This document shows, in pieces, positions 1 to 11,853 of a stretch of 64,000 bases of DNA. The position numbers and the translations under genes were made by a program. Below the pieces are notes generated by a model. It was not told where the DNA came from. It saw nothing but the letters and a program-made list of their open reading frames with translations, and searched no databases. Every line of letters starts with the position of its first letter. Within the stretch, counting starts at the first letter, position 1. Source of the stretch: Clusia tigrina (taxonomy: Eukaryota; Arthropoda; Insecta; Diptera; Clusiidae); NCBI GenBank assembly GCA_920105625.2, contig OV050031.1, positions 49,374,705-49,438,704 of the forward strand. The letters run 5' to 3'.

Positions 1-165
<165 letters not shown>

Positions 166-186
166 ACGAGTATACTCGTATACATA

Positions 187-500
187 TGTAGGGTTGATTG
201 ACAATGGTACAGATTCGACTAAAACAGAAGTCACAGTAAATGAATATCTGCGTCAACACGTCATAAGTTATGCAGAGTAAACAAAAAAACAATGAATTGC
301 GACGCCGGACCGTCCTGACCTAACCGGAAAATACTTAACAGCATAACTGAAAAGACAATAACAATGACAATACTGAAGAAACAACAACAATGACAAAGAA
401 CGGAACCAAACGGATCTACAGAGAATAAATAATTCCATAGTATGTAATTTTAGTTTGTTAAGAACTATTGAATAAAACGGACGCTATTCGCAATTAACTT
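187..500 (+). repeat. 5' LTR of the mdg3-like element
   Basis: It begins TGTAGGGTTGATTGACAATG, matching the repeat starting near 5260 at most positions, and ends directly before the primer-binding site at 501. The left edge rests on the TG start and comparison with the right copy. Divergence from the right copy (many substitutions and indels) indicates an old insertion. Confidence 0.75.
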
Positions 501-518
501 TGGCACAGTCGGCGTCAA
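501..518 (+). other. Primer-binding site, tRNA-Ser type
   Basis: TGGCACAGTCGGCGTCAA directly follows the 5' LTR. It resembles the TGGCGCAGTCGG primer-binding sites, complementary to the tRNA-Ser 3' end, of several fly gypsy-group elements (family knowledge). It fixes the LTR end at about 500. Confidence 0.6.
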
Positions 519-1289
519 CCGACAAAATTTTGAAAATCAGAAATAGAGCAGAAGGAACGCATTGACGTCAGAAGTTTGCTTCTCTGGCAAAGAAGTCCAA
601 GAAGGAGTTCGAGAAGAAAGAATTCCAGAGAATGTAATGGCAGTAAAACGAGGAGAAACGAGAAACCAGCACGAAAGTAGTAATATAAGAATTAGACGAA
701 AATAAATGAAATAAACACAATAATTTGTGAGAAAAGCGATTTGCGCATATGCTGAAAGAAATTTTGTTTTTGGCATAGAATTGCCAAAGGAAAGATTAGT
801 AAAGAAGTTAAAAAATTAATGATAAAGAAGTTAATACGAATATTTTAAAATAAAAGGTAAGAACAAAACATTAAAACATTAAAAAATGCATGATAAAGAT
901 GTTAAAACGAGTATTTTAAAATAAAAGGTAAAAAGAAAATATTAAAACATTAAGAAGAAAAATTAAAAAAAGAAGGTAAGAAGAGATAATTTTAAAGAAG
1001 TCAAATCAAAGAAAAAATGAGGAAGAAGGTGAGAAGTAATTCAATAGAATAACACATAAGAAATTTGCAAGTTAAGAAATGAAGAAGAACTATTGAGTAA
1101 GCCGTAAAAATTTCAAGAAAATTTAATAAGTTAAGATATTTGAAAAAAATGTCTTCGAAGTTAAAAAGAAAATAATAAGAAAACACACTCATGTCAGCAT
1201 AACCACACATTCACACTTGTTATACTGAAAATTTGATTATTGCAAAGAAACTGTATATAAACTTTCATTAAAATAATATTATAAGCGAT
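519..1289 (+). other. Leader of the mdg3-like element, A-rich, no gene seen
   Basis: A-rich untranslated leader between the primer-binding site and gag. It contains an imperfect ~80-bp duplication around TAAAGAAGTTAA / GTAAGAACAAAACATTAAAACATTA (about 820-960). No supported ORF was found. Confidence 0.5.
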
Positions 1290-1990
1290 ATGGACAGAAA
1301 CGGTGTTTTATGTAGAAGAACTGTAGAAGAACTAAAACAGAAACTAGCCGAAATGAAATTAAGTATAAGCGGACGCAAAATGACACTCCAAGACAGACTT
1401 CTCGAATATTTTCAGTTAAGCGAAGAACAAGACTCAAAATCCGAGGAGAATGAGGGGTTAGAGTTTCCAGAAGCTAGAGAAATCAGACAAAACGGTAGAC
1501 TATTTTTACCCTAAACGAGATAAGGGAGTCACTACCAACATATTATGGCACGTGTCAGCCGAAAATCGACTACAAGAATTGGCTACAGGAATTTGAAGAC
1601 AATGCAACGGTTGTAGGATGGAAAGATATTTAAAAAATGTATATATGCAAAGAAACTGCTTAAAGGTACTGCACAAATGTTTATACGAAGCCAAGCGAAC
1701 ATGAACAGTAGGGCAAAGCTAAAAGCAACATTGAAAGAAGAATTCGGCAATATACTGTCAGTAGCTGAAATCTACAAACAGCTCGCAAAAAGTAGAAAAC
1801 ATACTAACGAATCCCATTTACAATTCTTATATAGTAGTGGAAAAAGCCAAGTCTTTACATCTAGACGAAGAAAGTATGATAAAATATTTCGTAGAGGGCA
1901 TACCAGACATCCCAAATTACAAAAGTATATTGTATGAAGCAACTTCTATAGATGAGCTTACACGTAAATTAAAATATATGAAAAAATAAA
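1290..1990 (+). pseudogene. gag: gag remnant with N-terminal SAP-like motif
   Basis: The first frame (1290-1514) starts MDRNGVL and then reads VEELKQKLAEMKL, a helix-turn-helix pattern like SAP DNA-binding motifs, followed by an acidic stretch. It stops at 1514. A second frame (1677-1937) carries a capsid-like helical stretch (AKLKATLKEEFGN). The frames are out of register, so gag is a pseudogene. Gag would package the element RNA; a SAP-like start is a known variation in some insect gypsy gags, and I infer chromatin or nucleic-acid binding. No CCHC zinc knuckle was found in the decayed 3' part. Confidence 0.6.
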
Positions 1991-2244
1991 GTCACAAATA
2001 TAAAAGTTACATACAAAACACTTTTAAAAAATGCACTGCATGGCCACATCTCAACAACCACAATACCACAATAATAAGATTGCAACAACATTCCACAACA
2101 ACAGAGACATGAAAACAACTACAATAGACTTAGACCTACTGGAAATCAGTTCTACAAAAACACAACCAAAAATAAGCCAGAAGCTACCAATAACAATAAT
2201 GATATCGTCACATTTCAAAATCACCCAAATACACCTCAAAATCC

Positions 2245-3520
2245 TGTAATAAGGCTAGCTAACACCGCAGTTAGAATTTTCAAACAAGATTCAATTGAAA
2301 ACATTTCCTTTGCAACCCTTTTGGACACAGGAAGTGATGTTTGTTTAATCAGTTAAAACCAAGAACATCCACTCGAAATAATAGGCATTGCACAGCAAAA
2401 AATGAAGACGTTAGGTTACATAGAAATTGAAGCAGAAATAGACAACATAAAATTCCAAATAATATTCCACATTACAAACGATCGCGATTTAGGAAATATG
2501 GCAATACTTGGCAGTGAAATCCTAAAGACAGTAGACATCAATCTCACTTCAGAAGGTGCCACTTTTAGCCCTAAAGCCAATGAAAATTATAATAGCAAAT
2601 TTATAGCAGGTGTCGACTTATAGACATTATGTACCTCTGAAATCAAAGACGAAAATCTAATTGAAATGCCAACAAACCCTGACCAGTCACATAAACTAAA
2701 GCTTAAACACATTATTCGAAACTACAAACCGGGTAAGGCATTAGAATCGCCCATTAAAATTCTAATCACAGTAACCGACGACATACCAGTCTTTCATATA
2801 CCCAGCCTCATTCCAATACCGGATCAAAAAATAGCAGAAACACAAATAACCGAAAGGCAAAATACAGGCATTATTAGAGCAAGTACATCTCAATATGCAG
2901 CACAGATAGTCTTAGTTACTAAAAAAGATGGCTCCAAACGTCTCTGCTGCGACTATCAGAAAATAAAAGAAAAATAATACGTGACAATTTCACTATAATT
3001 TTAATAGACAGAAATTAGAAGGTGCGAATGTTTTCACTACACTTGAAAAACGGATTCTTACATGTTCCAATAGAGGAAGAATCACGCAACTACACATCAT
3101 TCGTGACACACCATGGTCAATTTGAATTTAACTTCCTTCCTTTTTGGAATATCAAATTCTCCAGCTGTATTCTGTAGATACATTTCAGCGATATTCCATG
3201 ACATGATCCAAATAGGTACAATAATAGCATACATGGACGACATAATCATAACATCAAAAACTATAGATGAAGGACTGACAATACTAGCCAAAGTTTTACA
3301 AGAAGCAGAAAAACACAACTGAAAAATAAATTGGAAAAAATGTCAATTTGTACAAAACAGCGTCCGCTTCTTACGATACATAGTAACAAATTCGTCCATA
3401 CAGCCGTCGCCAGAAAAAACAAAGGCAGTCATGAATTTTACAGTACCCAAAAACCAAAAATCGGTTCAGCGATTCTTGTAGCTGACATCATATTTCAGAC
3501 GATTAATTTCAAATTATGCC
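2245..3520 (+). pseudogene. pol: Broken protease and reverse transcriptase of the mdg3-like element
   Basis: About 2315-2350 encodes an aspartic protease signature, LLDTGSDVCLIS, immediately followed by a stop. 2666-2977 encodes the RT fingers (QYAAQIVLVTKKDGSKRLC), ending in a frameshift. 3113-3322 encodes the palm, with FLFGISNSPAVF followed by the catalytic YMDD in IAYMDDIIITS. Gypsy-type RT copies the element RNA into cDNA in cytoplasmic particles. Stops at about 2355, 2620, 2975 and 3320 make it a pseudogene. Confidence 0.85.
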
Positions 3521-3539
3521 CTTATTGCTAAACCATTCT

Positions 3540-4030
3540 CCGACTTACTTGTGAAAACTGCCACATTCAAATTGTTAGAAGAACAACAGATCTCTTTCGA
3601 AGAACTAAAAGCAGCACCCGAAAAGCGCAAAAACCGTACTGCCAAAACGCTGATACAGAAAATCATACAGACGCAAGCATATACGGCTACGAAACACTGC
3701 TCATGCAAAAAGACTCGGAAACCGAACAGCTACACCCAATGGAATATATGAGTCGAAAAACAACCCCGACAGAACAAAAATACCACTCTTATGAACAAGA
3801 GGTACTAGCAGTCGTCGAAGCTTTAAAGAAGTGGATATGTTTTTTACTAGACAAAAATTCTAAATAATAACAGACTGCAATTCATTTGTAGCTACAATAA
3901 AGAAAAAGATGTTCCACTTGAAGTCAGTCGCTGGATAATGTTCCTTCAGACTTCAATTTTGATGTCGAACATAGATCTGGTTCAAAAACGAGAAACGTCG
4001 ACACATTAAGCAGAATTCACACTTTATTAC
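3540..4030 (+). pseudogene. pol: RNase H remnant of pol
   Basis: Between RT and integrase, short frames resemble gypsy RNase H: MEYMSRKTTPTEQKYHSYEQEVLAVVEAL-like coding at about 3735-3840, and a DFNFDVEHRSGSK-like stretch near 3950-3990. Frameshifts separate them. RNase H would remove the RNA strand after cDNA synthesis. Identification rests on position and partial motifs. Confidence 0.55.
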
Positions 4031-4088
4031 TACAAATACCACTGAAGAAAAAAATAAAATAGCCCAGGACAGAGATCCATTCATTCAC

Positions 4089-5225
4089 ATGATTAAATTA
4101 TTACTCAAAAATGAAGATACATGTGCTGATTTTTATATCAAATACGGTATTCTGCACAAGGATGTCAATAAACAACTGATATTAATTCCGGAATCATTAG
4201 AAAAAGAAATAATAGAACTGGCCCACAGACAAGGATACTTTTCAACTAAAAGGACAATAGAAACAATACAAAAAAAAAATTATTTCATACCAGAATTGCA
4301 TATTAAAGTTAAAAAATTCATTGGAAGCTGTCTAGAATGCATGTTAACAGAACCAATTTTAGGGAAAAGGGAAGGTCTGCTAAACACAATCGACAAGTCC
4401 CACAAACCACTTCAGACTTTACACATAGATCATCTCGGACCACTAGAGACAACCAAAAAACAATACAATTTCATCCTCACAACAGTAGATACATTTTCAA
4501 AATTCGTTTGGATCTATCCAACTAAAAGTATAACAACAGAAGAAGTCTTAAGAAGATTAAACAGACAAGCTGCTGTTTTTGGCAACCCAGTCAGAATAAT
4601 CTCTGACAGGGGCACAGCTTATCGAGAAACTTTGAAGAGTATTGTAGAGAAAATATATTGAGCACCAACTCATAACTATAGGGCTTCCCAGAGCTAACGT
4701 ATAGGTCGAGAGAGTAAATAGAATTATTCTATCAATACTAACGAAATTATGCATTAACAACGAACCACACTGCTACAAACACACAAACACAGTTCAACAA
4801 ATCATGAACAACACACCACCACGAAGCACCAAATTACCTCCATTCCAAATTTTAACAGGAGACTAGACATGAGAACTAAAGAAACACCAGATATAAAAAA
4901 ATTTTTAGAAGAAGATATACTAGAAGAGTTAGAAGATGACAGAATCGAACTACACATACAAACACGCGAAAACATCCTGAAAATACATGCAGAAAACAGA
5001 AACACTTACAATCAGAAAAGAAAAGTCGAAAAGGAATATGAACCAGGCCAGCTAGTGGCAATAAAAAGAACCCAATTCGGGCTAAATTTAAAACCTAAAT
5101 TTCTTGGTCCATATAAAATAGTAAAGAAGAAAAAACTAGGGAAATATGACGTTGGGAAAGTAGGAGAACAGGTGAGACCAATTAAAATTACAATAACGGC
5201 TGAATTCATGAAACTGTGGCAATAG
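4089..5225 (+). pseudogene. pol: Integrase of the mdg3-like element, in two frames
   Basis: Frame 4089-4661 (190 codons) has an H-x(n)-C-x2-C zinc-binding region (LAHRQGYFSTKRT ... CLECM), then the catalytic core with Asp in HIDHLGPLE and Asp in IISDRGT. It ends prematurely at TAT-TGA, before the catalytic Glu region. Frame 4869-5225 has the C-terminal chromodomain-like/GPY-F-type part (LGPYKIVKKKKLGKYDV). Integrase would insert the cDNA into the chromosome. The break makes it inactive. Confidence 0.85.
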
Positions 5226-5259
5226 TTCGAGGACGAATTTAATATCAGAATGGCCGAAT

Positions 5260-5530
5260 ATAGGGTTAATTGACAATGCTACAGATTCGACTAAAATAGA
5301 AGTAACAATAAATGAACATCTGCGTGAACAGATCATAAGTTATACAGAGTAAACAACCCATAAAACCATGAACAGCGACTATGGACAGTCCTGACCTAAC
5401 GGAACAATACTGGACAGCATAACTGAAAAAACAACAGCAACAAGTTCATAATACTTCAGTGATTTCTTAGGGTCGCTATTTCAATTAATAAATTGCATAG
5501 CAGGATTGCAAATAGTTCGCATTGAATGGT
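5260..5530 (+). repeat. 3' LTR of the mdg3-like element, partly deleted
   Basis: It starts TATAGGGTTAATTGACAATG, aligns with 187-360 and then, after deletions, with the AATAAAT...TTCGCA end of the 5' LTR. The sequence before it (GAGGACGAATTTAATATC) is the stretch that commonly closes pol in this lineage. The right edge is approximate. Confidence 0.6.
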
Positions 5531-6219
5531 GGTCCCCATGTGGATAATATCATTGAGTAACAGTCCTGATTATGTTTTTGATGATGCAATAAATACCACC
5601 GTTCTGTTGTGCGGCTGCCAGGTTAAGGTAAGCAGTGATATCGGATAAAGTAGTTAGGTTAGAGGTTTTCACTGAAGTTAACTTGTCTCATATGACCTAA
5701 GGCTTCATATATTCCTATAAACTCGATATGCTGCTCTCCAAGCGCACTGTATTAAGATAACCGATGCTAAAGTGCCAGAAAAAAAATACCTATACTCGTA
5801 CTTTTTATAAAAGTTATTTGCACTATAAAATGTCCATCTTTAGTTCTGATTGTATTTTGATGCAAAATGAGCTTTTGCATAGCCTTCTGATGTGGAGAAT
5901 GAAGCGCTATTATGGCTCCTCATCCATCCTATCCATCTAAACACTGTGAAGTGGTGGAAGTTATCCTGCTAATCGCTTCTGTCCAACTGACAATACTTGA
6001 TGATAGAATTCCGATTGTAATAAAACATCGATTTTGTGAGGACGGTTGAATACTGGTTGTAGTTGCTATTACAAAGGTTCGGCTACATACAAATATACAT
6101 AACAAATAGGTTACATCTCTAGGTTATGTGATAGTATATTTATATGTGTTCGTACAAATCGAAAACTTAAATTTATTTGAATTAAACAAATATGTACATA
6201 TAGTTACGAAATCGAAACG
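5531..6219. other. No recognisable gene
   Basis: Mixed-composition DNA with no ORF, repeat or RNA gene that I can support. It could be upstream flanking sequence of the promoter that follows. Confidence 0.4.
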
Positions 6220-6620
6220 CCATTTGATTGGCTGATGGTTTTAGGGTGAGCGTCGATTTCAACCTCTAAAAATGCACTCGCGAGAAGTCATGCGAAGCTA
6301 CGTTAGGAGGCTGGTTGAGGTTCTCGTCTGCAAGGTATATAAACGTGAACAGTGAACAAGTGAAAGTAACCAAGTGAACATCGGAGTAGCAGCAGCAGTG
6401 AAACAGCGAGCGTGGCCGAAAGTGAACATAGTAGTAGCAGATCAATTAACCAGTGACAGTGACTAAAAAAATCATAGCCGAATCCTGAGAGTGGCAGCAA
6501 TCAGCGCGAGCATCTTTTTAGCAATGGGCAGTTGAAGCAGATGCAAGTAAAGCATTGTGGGGCAATAACTGACTAACTGAAACAAACATTAGCGAAAGCG
6601 AAGCGAGCAAACGTTTAAAA
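6220..6620 (+). promoter_or_regulatory. Candidate RNA polymerase II promoter and transcribed leader
   Basis: An inverted CCAAT (GATTGGCTGATGG, about 6224) lies ~110 bp before a clean TATA box, TATATAAA at 6336-6343. The downstream leader is A/G-rich with repeated AGTGAA units (AGTGAACAAGTGAAAGTAACC), as in 5' leaders of strongly expressed fly genes. A donor-like CAA|GTAAAG lies at about 6546. Neighbouring TEs do not obviously explain it. It may be a host first exon or an unrecognised LTR; I found no matching second copy in the window. Confidence 0.45.
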
Positions 6621-6626
6621 ACAATA

Positions 6627-7080
6627 GTGATTTGGACCAATAGAATAAAGCCAATTGTTGTAACTGAAGAGGGAATTGTTTGCTTATTAGACAATCCAGC
6701 GATACGAATCCAAGTATTGAGCTTGGTAAAAAATGTCAGAAAGGCAATTACATACCAATATATTTATCTGACAGATCAGATAATTCATGTTAAATTCATT
6801 GGCATTTCCTTGGAACTTATTTATAGTTAGATCTTCCAATATAATTTACAAACAAATATAGGTCATTACATGAAAATTTTAAAAACATAAAAAAGTAAAT
6901 AACATATATTTACATACGCTTTTTTAGCACAGCGTTGATTTATTTATCCGTGCTTTTATATTTGAGATGGAAAATACGTTTATTATATTTTCTTCAAATA
7001 ATAGCATTATGTAACTACTTTTTATAATGGAAATAATGGAAAATCTTTTTTTTTCGATGAGAAAGTGCGGATTTCATCAT
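6627..7080. other. A/T-rich stretch without a supported gene
   Basis: A 67-codon open frame from 6627 has no recognisable motif and no clear context. The rest is low-complexity A/T. Confidence 0.35.
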
Positions 7081-7084
7081 TAAC

Positions 7085-7333
7085 GAGGGGGATATCCAGC
7101 TCTGTGTTTTTGTAATACTATGAGGCTCCAGTTATAATGCGGATAATTAAGATCATAGATTTAGTTCTATCTAAGTCCAGATTGGCTTGATATAGGCAAT
7201 GCCGTTTCACTGCTTTGAGTTTAATTTGGAATTTGTTGGCTTCGATATGCTGCCTCCAAGTCAAACACTTATCTAAGTGGAGGCCTAAATATTGTACGTT
7301 ATTGTCATGCGAAACTTTTATATTATTGAATGG
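7085..7333 (-). pseudogene. Jockey-like LINE RT fragment, left part of BEL target
   Basis: The minus strand encodes a Jockey-type region downstream of the RT active site: QYLGLHLDKCLTWRQHI, then FQIKLKAVKRHCLYQ. The same LINE appears to resume on the other side of the BEL element at 12260-12356, where the minus strand reads ARRESSP and would join in frame to FNNIKV at the left edge. The piece is a truncated pseudogene. Confidence 0.7.
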
Positions 7334-7761
7334 TGTTTAATTGTATTTCATTAATATATACATATTACGTTTGTTCATATTTATAATTCATGGTTTATTC
7401 TATCTATTTATTATATATACACACATAAGTAAGTATTATAGTTCTTTTCCCTCGATGCGGCTCGTTTGCTGGTGTGGTTGCAACTTGTCGTGTTACGGCT
7501 TCCTCGCTGGTTCAAATCCAAATGGCCGAGTCAAGCGGCCAGATATCGCATGTAAGCGATTGACAGGGCCGATCGGTGGTAGAAATTAAATATGGCTGTC
7601 GACCGGAACGAACGTTTGCCCGCGCTCTCTACGCACAATCCCGAGGGACATGGTGCGGGGAATTCTCTCCGCAGCATGCCATACTCCGAATTGAGAGGCA
7701 AAATATGGTCACGCTTGTACCGGGTGGCAGCCATCAGAACTAGGGGTTTCCGACGTGAACA
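7334..7761 (-). repeat. 3' LTR of the BEL/Pao element
   Basis: On the plus strand it runs TGTTTAATTG ... CGTGAACA. It aligns with 11854-12254 through GCGGCTCGTTTGCTGGTGTGG, AGCGGCCAGATATCGCATG and CGCAGCATGCCATACTCCG. Confidence 0.85.
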
Positions 7762-7774
7762 TTCCGCCCTCTTT
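7762..7774 (-). other. Polypurine tract of the BEL/Pao element
   Basis: The minus strand reads AAAGAGGGCGGAA directly before the 3' LTR start TGTTCACG. This is the expected primer for plus-strand cDNA synthesis and supports the LTR boundary at 7761. Confidence 0.6.
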
Positions 7775-9412
7775 GCAGTATTGCAAAAAGAGGAGCCATG
7801 GACGCGCCCGAATCCCGTTCCTCTATTCCCTTCACATGTGGAGGGTGGTGTGGTGATCCCCTCTGCAGATGGCGCGTGGGGGCTGCTGGCGCAGCAGGGC
7901 GAAGACCTTCAGCCCGAGGTGACTACCTAATAAGCTGAGTTCGGGGTTGCAGAACAAGGAACCCACCTTCCATCCAGTGGCTTTCGTTGCGGCACATCTT
8001 TCACAACGTGTTGGGGTTGTACCTGCCGAGTGGTTGCCTTCGGCAGTTTTGAGGTGATGGTACCGGATGGTCGGCTGGATACTGAATTGCCTACAGCAGC
8101 GCATTCTATGAGAAAGAAGGAGAGAAAAATAAACGGGGTTGTCAACGAGAGGTCAACCCCAATTACGCTACACCCCAGAAAGTAGGGGTTCGTCCTCCAC
8201 CACTCTTTTGATGATAGTCCATGTCCAGATTCCTAGGTCGAACACCATCTTCACAATATGAATATCTCCACCAACTCCTGGAAATTTCGGTGTGTTTCTC
8301 ATCAAACACCGCTCGTGATGGAGAGGTCATTTTCTCGTACCCCCCTCAGATCACACGGCTTCGCTTCCTTTGACGTTACTCACCAAATCTTCCAGATGGA
8401 TGAAAACGCGGACGTCTCCTCAGGTTTAAGCGGATCAATGAGTCGTCCATCCATCAAAATGTCACTGAATGTTGGTGACAGCAAGTCGATAAAGTTTTCT
8501 AGAAGATTAATGTTGGGCTGGAACAGAACATGGTTTCTGCCATGAGCTGACATAAAACAAGAATCCCCTGATTTACGCATTAGTAGCCCTGTTTGCAGCT
8601 GAGAGTGGTACAGGTACTTATCTCCTGCTATATATACTCCCCTCATAGGTAACACAGTTGAGGGGACGAAGGTACAGTCACACGATAAGGGTGGTTGCAT
8701 CGATTGAGAATAAATCGCGATTTTTGCGATTCCACATTAGCATGCTAAGGTAGTGCTTAGTTTGTGACAAAGGCTGAAATTCAATGTGATTATCACGGTA
8801 TAATCTGAGCCAGCGTGGCACGTACATTTGGGAGATCGCCTGATATTGAGAATGGGACAGCTGTCCTCTAAGTATGGCAGTGGAATTTAGTTGGTCGTCT
8901 CATCCGATTTGATGCAATCTAATTTGTTGCATCAAGATCTTGGCGTTGGACATTAACCTACCTGTAAGTTCGAAGAATTGCGCGACAATTTACAACACCT
9001 GTCGGTTGGTGTGCTTAGAAATTGCTGCAATGGTTGCCACATGTAAAGAAAATAGGTTACGATACGGATCGCATCGGGAACCTACGGTACTAGGGGTACA
9101 ATACTCCTCTGTTTTGAGCAACTCTTTCCACAATAGAAGCCTCGGCGTCGTGTTGAGACGAACCTATTGACACAGTAATTCGATACCTTGCCGAGGCAAC
9201 CCGGCGGGATGCCTGGGGGTATTTTTGTGTCGATCCAAGGCATCCAGGTGAGATATATGGGGGTAGGATATCTGGGGGCCGCTTCCTGAGTTTGGGAAAG
9301 CTCCCGTCTCGTGGGTGGCTTCTCAACGTCCCAATTTCGATTATGGCGGCGGTCGAGGGAGCGGTTTTCGCATATAGCATTTTCGTGGCGGAGGATGAAA
9401 TTTGGATGATCT
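7775..9412 (-). pseudogene. Decayed 3' interior of the BEL/Pao element
   Basis: No complete domain can be read. Open minus-strand frames at 8380-8700 (107 codons) and 9082-9516 (145 codons, overlapping protease coding) have no motifs I can assign with confidence. By position this should be RT through integrase, but it is far too short (~1.6 kb), so a large deletion is inferred. Confidence 0.45.
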
Positions 9413-10177
9413 CTAAGATTCCAGCCGAATAATGTCTCTTGGTCCAATTGGAACCCCACAGAATTGTATCTTAACCCACCAATCAAGTGGGTATGCATAC
9501 CCACCCAATGAGACATCGACCTGTGATGAATTAATGATGCTCGGGTCAGTCAACTGGATGTTACCCAAATGTTTGTGTTCGGACTTATTTAGTTGAAGAG
9601 GTGGCAATTCTCCAGCCAGGTTAGGCAGTGTCTTGGCTGATACCAGAAGCCGCATATTCGCGTCGCACTGCGATCCGATGGACAACTTGCAAACTTTTGT
9701 AATGTTTGCAGTCACTCCAATATTCACCCCGGATACCTGAGTATATAATGTGAGCGCAGACAGCTTAATACGGTCATGGAGACCGTCTGAAATGGAAAAC
9801 CCCTCAGATCCCGAATCTATGGCCCGGGCCATATAAGGCGTCGAGTTGCTCTCGCTTTGGTTGTCGACCACAAAGTTGACTTTGAATGGGTCCAGCCTTA
9901 ACTGCCGCGCGCTTGACTGGTGCCGTATCAACTGATGTAGGTGTAGGATGGATAGATGTGTAGACTCCTTTGCTATTTCAAAATGATTCCTAACTTGAAC
10001 ATTTGGTGGTTGGCTTGACGGAGCAGTACTCGCAGTATGTGGCGGGCTTCTGTGAAGCATGGTGTGGTGCCGCTCACGACAGGAGATGCATGAGTCTATG
10101 CTTGGGCAATTTGCCGCTCTATGCGATGCTGTCAAATAATTCATACAGAGGCCGTGCCTTCCTACCAGACGCCACAT
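9413..10177 (-). pseudogene. BEL/Pao gag 3' end and aspartic protease region
   Basis: A 254-codon minus-strand frame. The N-terminus carries zinc-knuckle-like spacing CMNYLTASHRAANC then C-x2-C-x4-HH in SCISCRERHHTMLH, typical of BEL/Pao gag. The C-terminal part has the retropepsin-associated (DUF1758-like) pattern LPNLAGELPPLQLNK ... IQLTDPSIINSSQVDVSLGG. The active-site region is altered: VNFVVDNQSESNS sits where these proteases have D-x-G-S/A. The protease would mature the polyprotein in capsids. The lost active-site pattern and missing upstream gag argue for a dead copy. Confidence 0.75.
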
Positions 10178-10199
10178 GGTTGTGACACTAGCTTCCTGA

Positions 10200-11480
10200 A
10201 GTCAGGCAGATGTGAGGTGAGCAGGTTCGTAACAAATAATAAATACATGTTTCACTCTCTTGGTGGTGTGGTTTCGGGAAAAGCGCGATGCATTCGGCTG
10301 CACTCCCACATTTGCCTGTACTGTGGAAGGCTCTCGTAAAGATGATGCCGTACTCTCCAAGCACGAAAGCTAGCTCATGTTAATCTTACATCTCCGATAG
10401 GTGGCATAGCTTTCGAGGCGATGCTGCCGGAGAACCTCCTGTAGTGCCACAAAATGTTTCTTGGATATGGCTTCAATCATCGCCTTCGCCTGGGTATATT
10501 TGATGAAACTACACAGAAAGTCGATCTCTCCCACATTATCGTGTAGCGAATTGCCGGGGTGACTATCCAATCGACGCCTTCCGAAATCACTTACAAAAGT
10601 GGTAGGCGCATTAGCATGGCAACAATTTGTGGTTCGGGATCCAAGTTGAATGGTTTATAGAAGGAGGAGAGCAACCTATGGTTGATCCTAAGGACAAAGA
10701 CCGGAGGATAGATTGTTTCAGGAAAGATAGATTTAGTCGTTGCAGAATGGGCTGGTGCTAAAATACCCGAATCCCCTGCACTACAAAGAACGAGAATCGT
10801 TTATGGAATGGGTTGGTGATAAGACACCTGAACCCCCTGCACTACCAAGCATGAGAATAGCTGTAGAATGGGCTGGTGATAAGACACCTTAACCTCCTGC
10901 CCTACAAGTGATCGGAAAACTTCCGAGCTATCTAAGTGAAGCAGAAATAACCCGTTGTTGGTCCGTTTGATGAAGAAATGTCTACAGACCACCGTCAACT
11001 GACGTTTCGCGCAACACTAGCGGTTCATAGAAACAATTTTTGCTCACCTTTGTGAAGCGAATGACACCTTTATAAACGAAGCCTTGAAGTTAGCAGCAAG
11101 TCTAAATGTAAATTCAACGTGTGTGCTGATGAGATCGCAGCCCTAGTGAATTCGTAACACCGTCAGCCGCTGAAATGGTCAACTCAGTGTTAAGATCGAA
11201 AGGAGCGCTGAGTCGTTGTAGGGTGGTCAGGTGACAAGACACCTACACACCACCGCAAACAAGCGTATTGCACGAGAACTCAGAGAAGGGAATCAAGTTG
11301 CTGACGAGTGGTTTGGTGGTAAGACAACTGCACCCACTGCGCACACGCATACTGCAGACTTTCGAATTACCTGATCGACAAAGGTAATGAAGCTCTGTAG
11401 GGTGTTTTGGTGAAAGGCACCTAAACACCACCGCAAACAGGCATTACGCATAATCGCATGGCCAACCGATTGCGAGGTCT
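10200..11480 (-). other. Decayed gag/leader with irregular repeated motif
   Basis: No intact gag frame. A motif of the form GGCTGGTGATAAGACACCTGAACC recurs near 10749, 10809, 10870, 11223, 11317 and 11404, the first three about 60 bp apart. Each copy is flanked by an inverted GGTG...CACC core. Confidence 0.5.
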
Positions 11481-11853
11481 TATGCTGTGTGCTCTTGAAT
11501 ATAAAAGCCTACAAAGCAAACAAAAGGTTTCCCACCGAACAGTTGACCCACCTCTGCAAATTTGCAGGATAAAGAGTGAATAAATGCACTGTAACTATGT
11601 GTAGTTGTTCATGTAATTTAAGTCGTACAAACAACTGCAAGTATAGTTACACAAATTTGTGCTGGCAGGACTAGTCCTGTACTCGACCGTTCACTTGTGA
11701 GTATTCACACAAACAATTTAAATAAATACAAATATGAGGTTTTTGTATAAAAAATTCAAAAAGTTATATATGTATGTATTTACATATATAAATTTATGAA
11801 GATGTATATTTTCTATAGGACTTACCTGTTCCTATCCGACTCGAAGACCCAAA
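11481..11853. other. Possible embedded promoter/LTR-like piece
   Basis: A TATA-like GAATATAAAAGCC (about 11501) is followed by GAATAAATG (about 11578) and a pair of related TGTAGTTGTTCATG-type segments. It could be an unrecognised solo LTR inside the BEL leader or part of that leader. No second copy is present in the window. Confidence 0.25.

Larger units (their letters stand above)
187..5530 (+). mobile_element. Degenerate Ty3/gypsy (mdg3/blastopia-like) LTR retrotransposon
   Basis: A plus-strand LTR element in the order LTR, primer-binding site, gag with a SAP-like N-terminus, protease, RT, RNase H, integrase, LTR. The two LTRs share the opening GGGTT(G/A)ATTGACAATG and about 170 bp of clear similarity, after which the right copy is partly deleted. 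Frames are broken by many stops and frameshifts, so it cannot encode a complete polyprotein. The integrase phrasing around its first catalytic Asp (IDHLGPLETTKKQYNF) is like the mdg3/micropia/blastopia lineage of flies; this family placement is from memory and no search was run. No env is present. Confidence 0.85.
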
